This document shows, piece by piece, positions 62,637 to 64,000 of a stretch of DNA of 64,000 nucleotides (position 1 is its first letter; every line of letters starts with the position of its first letter). Source of the DNA: Nephrocerus scutellatus (Eukaryota; Arthropoda; Insecta; Diptera; Pipunculidae); assembly GCA_947095585.1 (NCBI GenBank), contig OX352766.1, positions 22,000,939 to 22,064,938 of the forward strand, in the 5' to 3' direction. The notes beneath the pieces were generated by a model that saw nothing but the letters and a program-made list of their open reading frames with translations, searched no databases and had not been told where the DNA came from. Both the position numbers and the translations under genes were made by a program.

Positions 62637-64000
62637 ATTAACTTACAAAATGCATATTATAGAGCTCGTAATTTCTTGACCTTCTCAATTGCAATATATA
62701 ACGCACTTATTTCGAAGTTCAATTGTTTCACCAAAGGATTGTTTTAGAATTAAAAATTAAATTAAATTTGAAACTTGGAATCATTTCATAAAATGAACTT
62801 ACAAAATGCATATTATAGAGCTCGTAATTTCTTGACCTTCTCAGTTGTAATATATAACTCACTTATTTCGAAGTTCAATTGTTTCATCAAAGGATTGTTT
62901 TAGAATTAAAAATTAAATTAAAATTGAAACTTGGAATCATTTCATAAAATTAACTTACAAAATGCATATTATAGAGCTCGTAATTTCTTGACCTTCTCAG
63001 TTGTAATATATAACTCACTTATTTCGAAGTTCAATTGTTTCATCAAAGGATTGTTTTAGAATTAAAAATTAAATTAAACTTAAAACTTGGAATCATTTCA
63101 TAAAATTAACTTACAAAATGCATATTATAGAGCTCGTAATTTCTTGACCTTCTCAATTGCAATATATAACGCACTTATTTCGAAGTTCAATTGTTTCACC
63201 AAAGGATTGTTTTAGAATTAAAAATTAAATTAAATTTGAAACTTGGAATCATTTCATAAAATTAACTTACAAAATGCATATTATAGAGCTCATAATTTCT
63301 TGACCTTCTCAGTTGTAATATATAACTCACTTATTTCGAAGTTCAATTGTTTCATCAAAGGATTGTTTTAGAATTAAAAATTAAATTAAATTTGAAACTT
63401 GGAATCATTTCATAAAATTAACTTACAAAATGCATATTATAGAGCTCGTAATTTCTTGACCTTCTCAACTGTAATATATAACGCACTTATTTCGAAGTCC
63501 AATTGTGTCATCAAAGGACTGTTTTAAAATTAAACATTCATTCAAATTTTCATAAAATGAACTTACAAAATGCATAGTATAGAGCTCGTAATTTCTTGAC
63601 CTTCTCAATTGCAATATATAACGCAGTTATTTCGAAGTCCAATTGTGTCATCAAAGGACTGTTTTAAAATTAAACATTCATTCAAATTTTCATAAAATGA
63701 ACTTACAAAATGCATATTATAGAGCTCGTAATTTCTTGACCTTCTCAATTGCAATATATAACGCACTTATTTCGAAGTTAAATTGTTTCATCAAAGGATT
63801 GTTTTAGAATTAAAAATTAAATTAAATTTGAAACTTGGAATCATTTCATAAAATTAACTTACAAAATGCATATTATAGAGCTCCTAATTTCTTGACCTTC
63901 TCAATTGCAATATATAACGCACTTATTTCGAAGTTCAATTGTTTCATCAAAGGATTGTTTTAGAATTAAAAATTAAATTAAATTTGAAACTTGGAATCAT
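62637..64000. repeat. 5528-bp super-repeat, copy 2 (cut by window end)
   Basis: Units start at 62637, 62793, 62949, 63105, 63261, 63417, 63557, 63697 and 63853. They follow the order of 57109-58340. The unit at 63557 (GCATAGTATAG, CAGTTATTTCG, ATTAAACATTC) is an additional D unit next to the matching one at 63417. The last unit is cut by the window after 148 bp. Confidence 0.9.

Larger units (their letters stand above)
1..64000. repeat. Satellite DNA array, 156-bp monomer, fills the window
   Basis: Every part of the window is made of one tandem unit of about 156 bp, always in the same orientation, with no unique DNA between units. About 410 units are present (64,000 divided by a mean near 155). 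The unit starts here by convention at ATTAAC or ATGAAC. It contains ATGCAT (unit positions 14-19), GAGCTC (26-31), CAATTG (50-55 and 84-89), TTCGAA (75-80) and a 22-bp pure A/T stretch (112-133). The unit has about 38 G+C in 156 bp. Arrays like this are typical of eukaryotic heterochromatin, including centromeres, but nothing in the sequence proves centromere function. No inverted units or inserted mobile elements were seen. The array enters and leaves the window without an edge. Confidence 0.98.

Noticed and set aside
1..64000. CENP-B box in the monomer
   Set aside because: The nearest match is around TTCG in the unit. B units give TTCGNNNNA, but the required CGGG part is absent and A units fail at the A as well. 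This does not satisfy the known essential positions.
1..64000. RNA polymerase III internal promoter (B-box-like AGTTCAATTGT with a downstream TTTT)
   Set aside because: About seven of the ten defined B-box positions fit, but the final CC is missing, no convincing A box lies upstream, and the unit does not fold as a tRNA. A chance match is likely in AT-rich DNA.
1..64000. CRISPR array
   Set aside because: The repetition is continuous, with no unique spacers between short repeats. The unit is 156 bp and similar throughout, which is satellite structure.
1..64000. Telomere or subtelomere repeats
   Set aside because: No tandem TTAGG, TTAGGG or TTTAGGG-type run was seen. TTTTAG occurs once per monomer but only as part of the unit.
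1..64000. Identification of the species from the monomer
   Set aside because: The unit length matches satellites in several unrelated plants and animals, and I do not recognise the sequence. A search of satellite and genome databases with the 156-bp consensus would settle it.

Overview
The whole 64-kb window is one uninterrupted, head-to-tail array of a single AT-rich satellite DNA. The basic unit is 156 bp (about 24% G+C in the commonest version), all copies point the same way, and there are roughly 410 of them. I found no unique sequence, protein-coding gene, RNA gene, transposon or CRISPR array. Such an array implies a nuclear eukaryotic chromosome: a centromeric, pericentromeric, subtelomeric or other heterochromatic block. 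I do not recognise the satellite and cannot name the organism. CpG is not depleted in the unit, which fits a lineage with little germline methylation of satellites, but this is weak evidence.

Monomer subtypes can be told apart by diagnostic changes. A is the 156-bp majority form. B is 153 bp (loss of AAG in the TTCGAAGTTC region, plus CACC for CATC). C is 156 bp (CAACTGTAATATGTAACGC, TCCAATTGTGTC, CAATCAAATTTG, GGAACC). D is 140 bp (a 16-bp deletion leaving CATTCAAATTTTCAT). E has CAGTTG and AACTCAC; its short form of 151 bp has lost one AAATT unit. F has GACATTCTCAACTG and AAATAAAATTTG. G is 156 bp (CAATTGTAAT with TCCAATTGTGTC and TTTTAAAATT).

Layout: 1-1678 mixed units; 1679-5716 three tandem higher-order copies of 9, 9 and 8 monomers; 4631-8136 and 13573-17376 two copies of a segmental duplication; 8137-13572 A/B/E higher-order repeats with a 1242-bp period; 17231-17446 a broken, out-of-register 216-bp unit; 17915-27484 a homogeneous A/B domain with 465-bp and 924-bp repeats and a run of eleven B units; 27485-34130 a C-rich domain; 34131-46083 a 2720-bp, 18-unit higher-order repeat whose four copies share a 74-bp truncated monomer, nested in a larger duplication of about 6.5 kb; 46084-50343 a disordered stretch; 50344-57108 E/F/G mixtures; 57109-64000 a 5.5-kb super-repeat with a nested 2468-bp duplication, running off the window end.

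The interest lies in array architecture: several nested levels of tandem duplication with sharp boundaries and reusable breakpoint markers. Two further points are that a 36-codon open frame occurs in every ATG-bearing consensus unit (probably non-coding) and that subtypes occupy separate territories. Boundaries were read by eye from monomer starts and should be good to a few bases, but percent identities were not computed.
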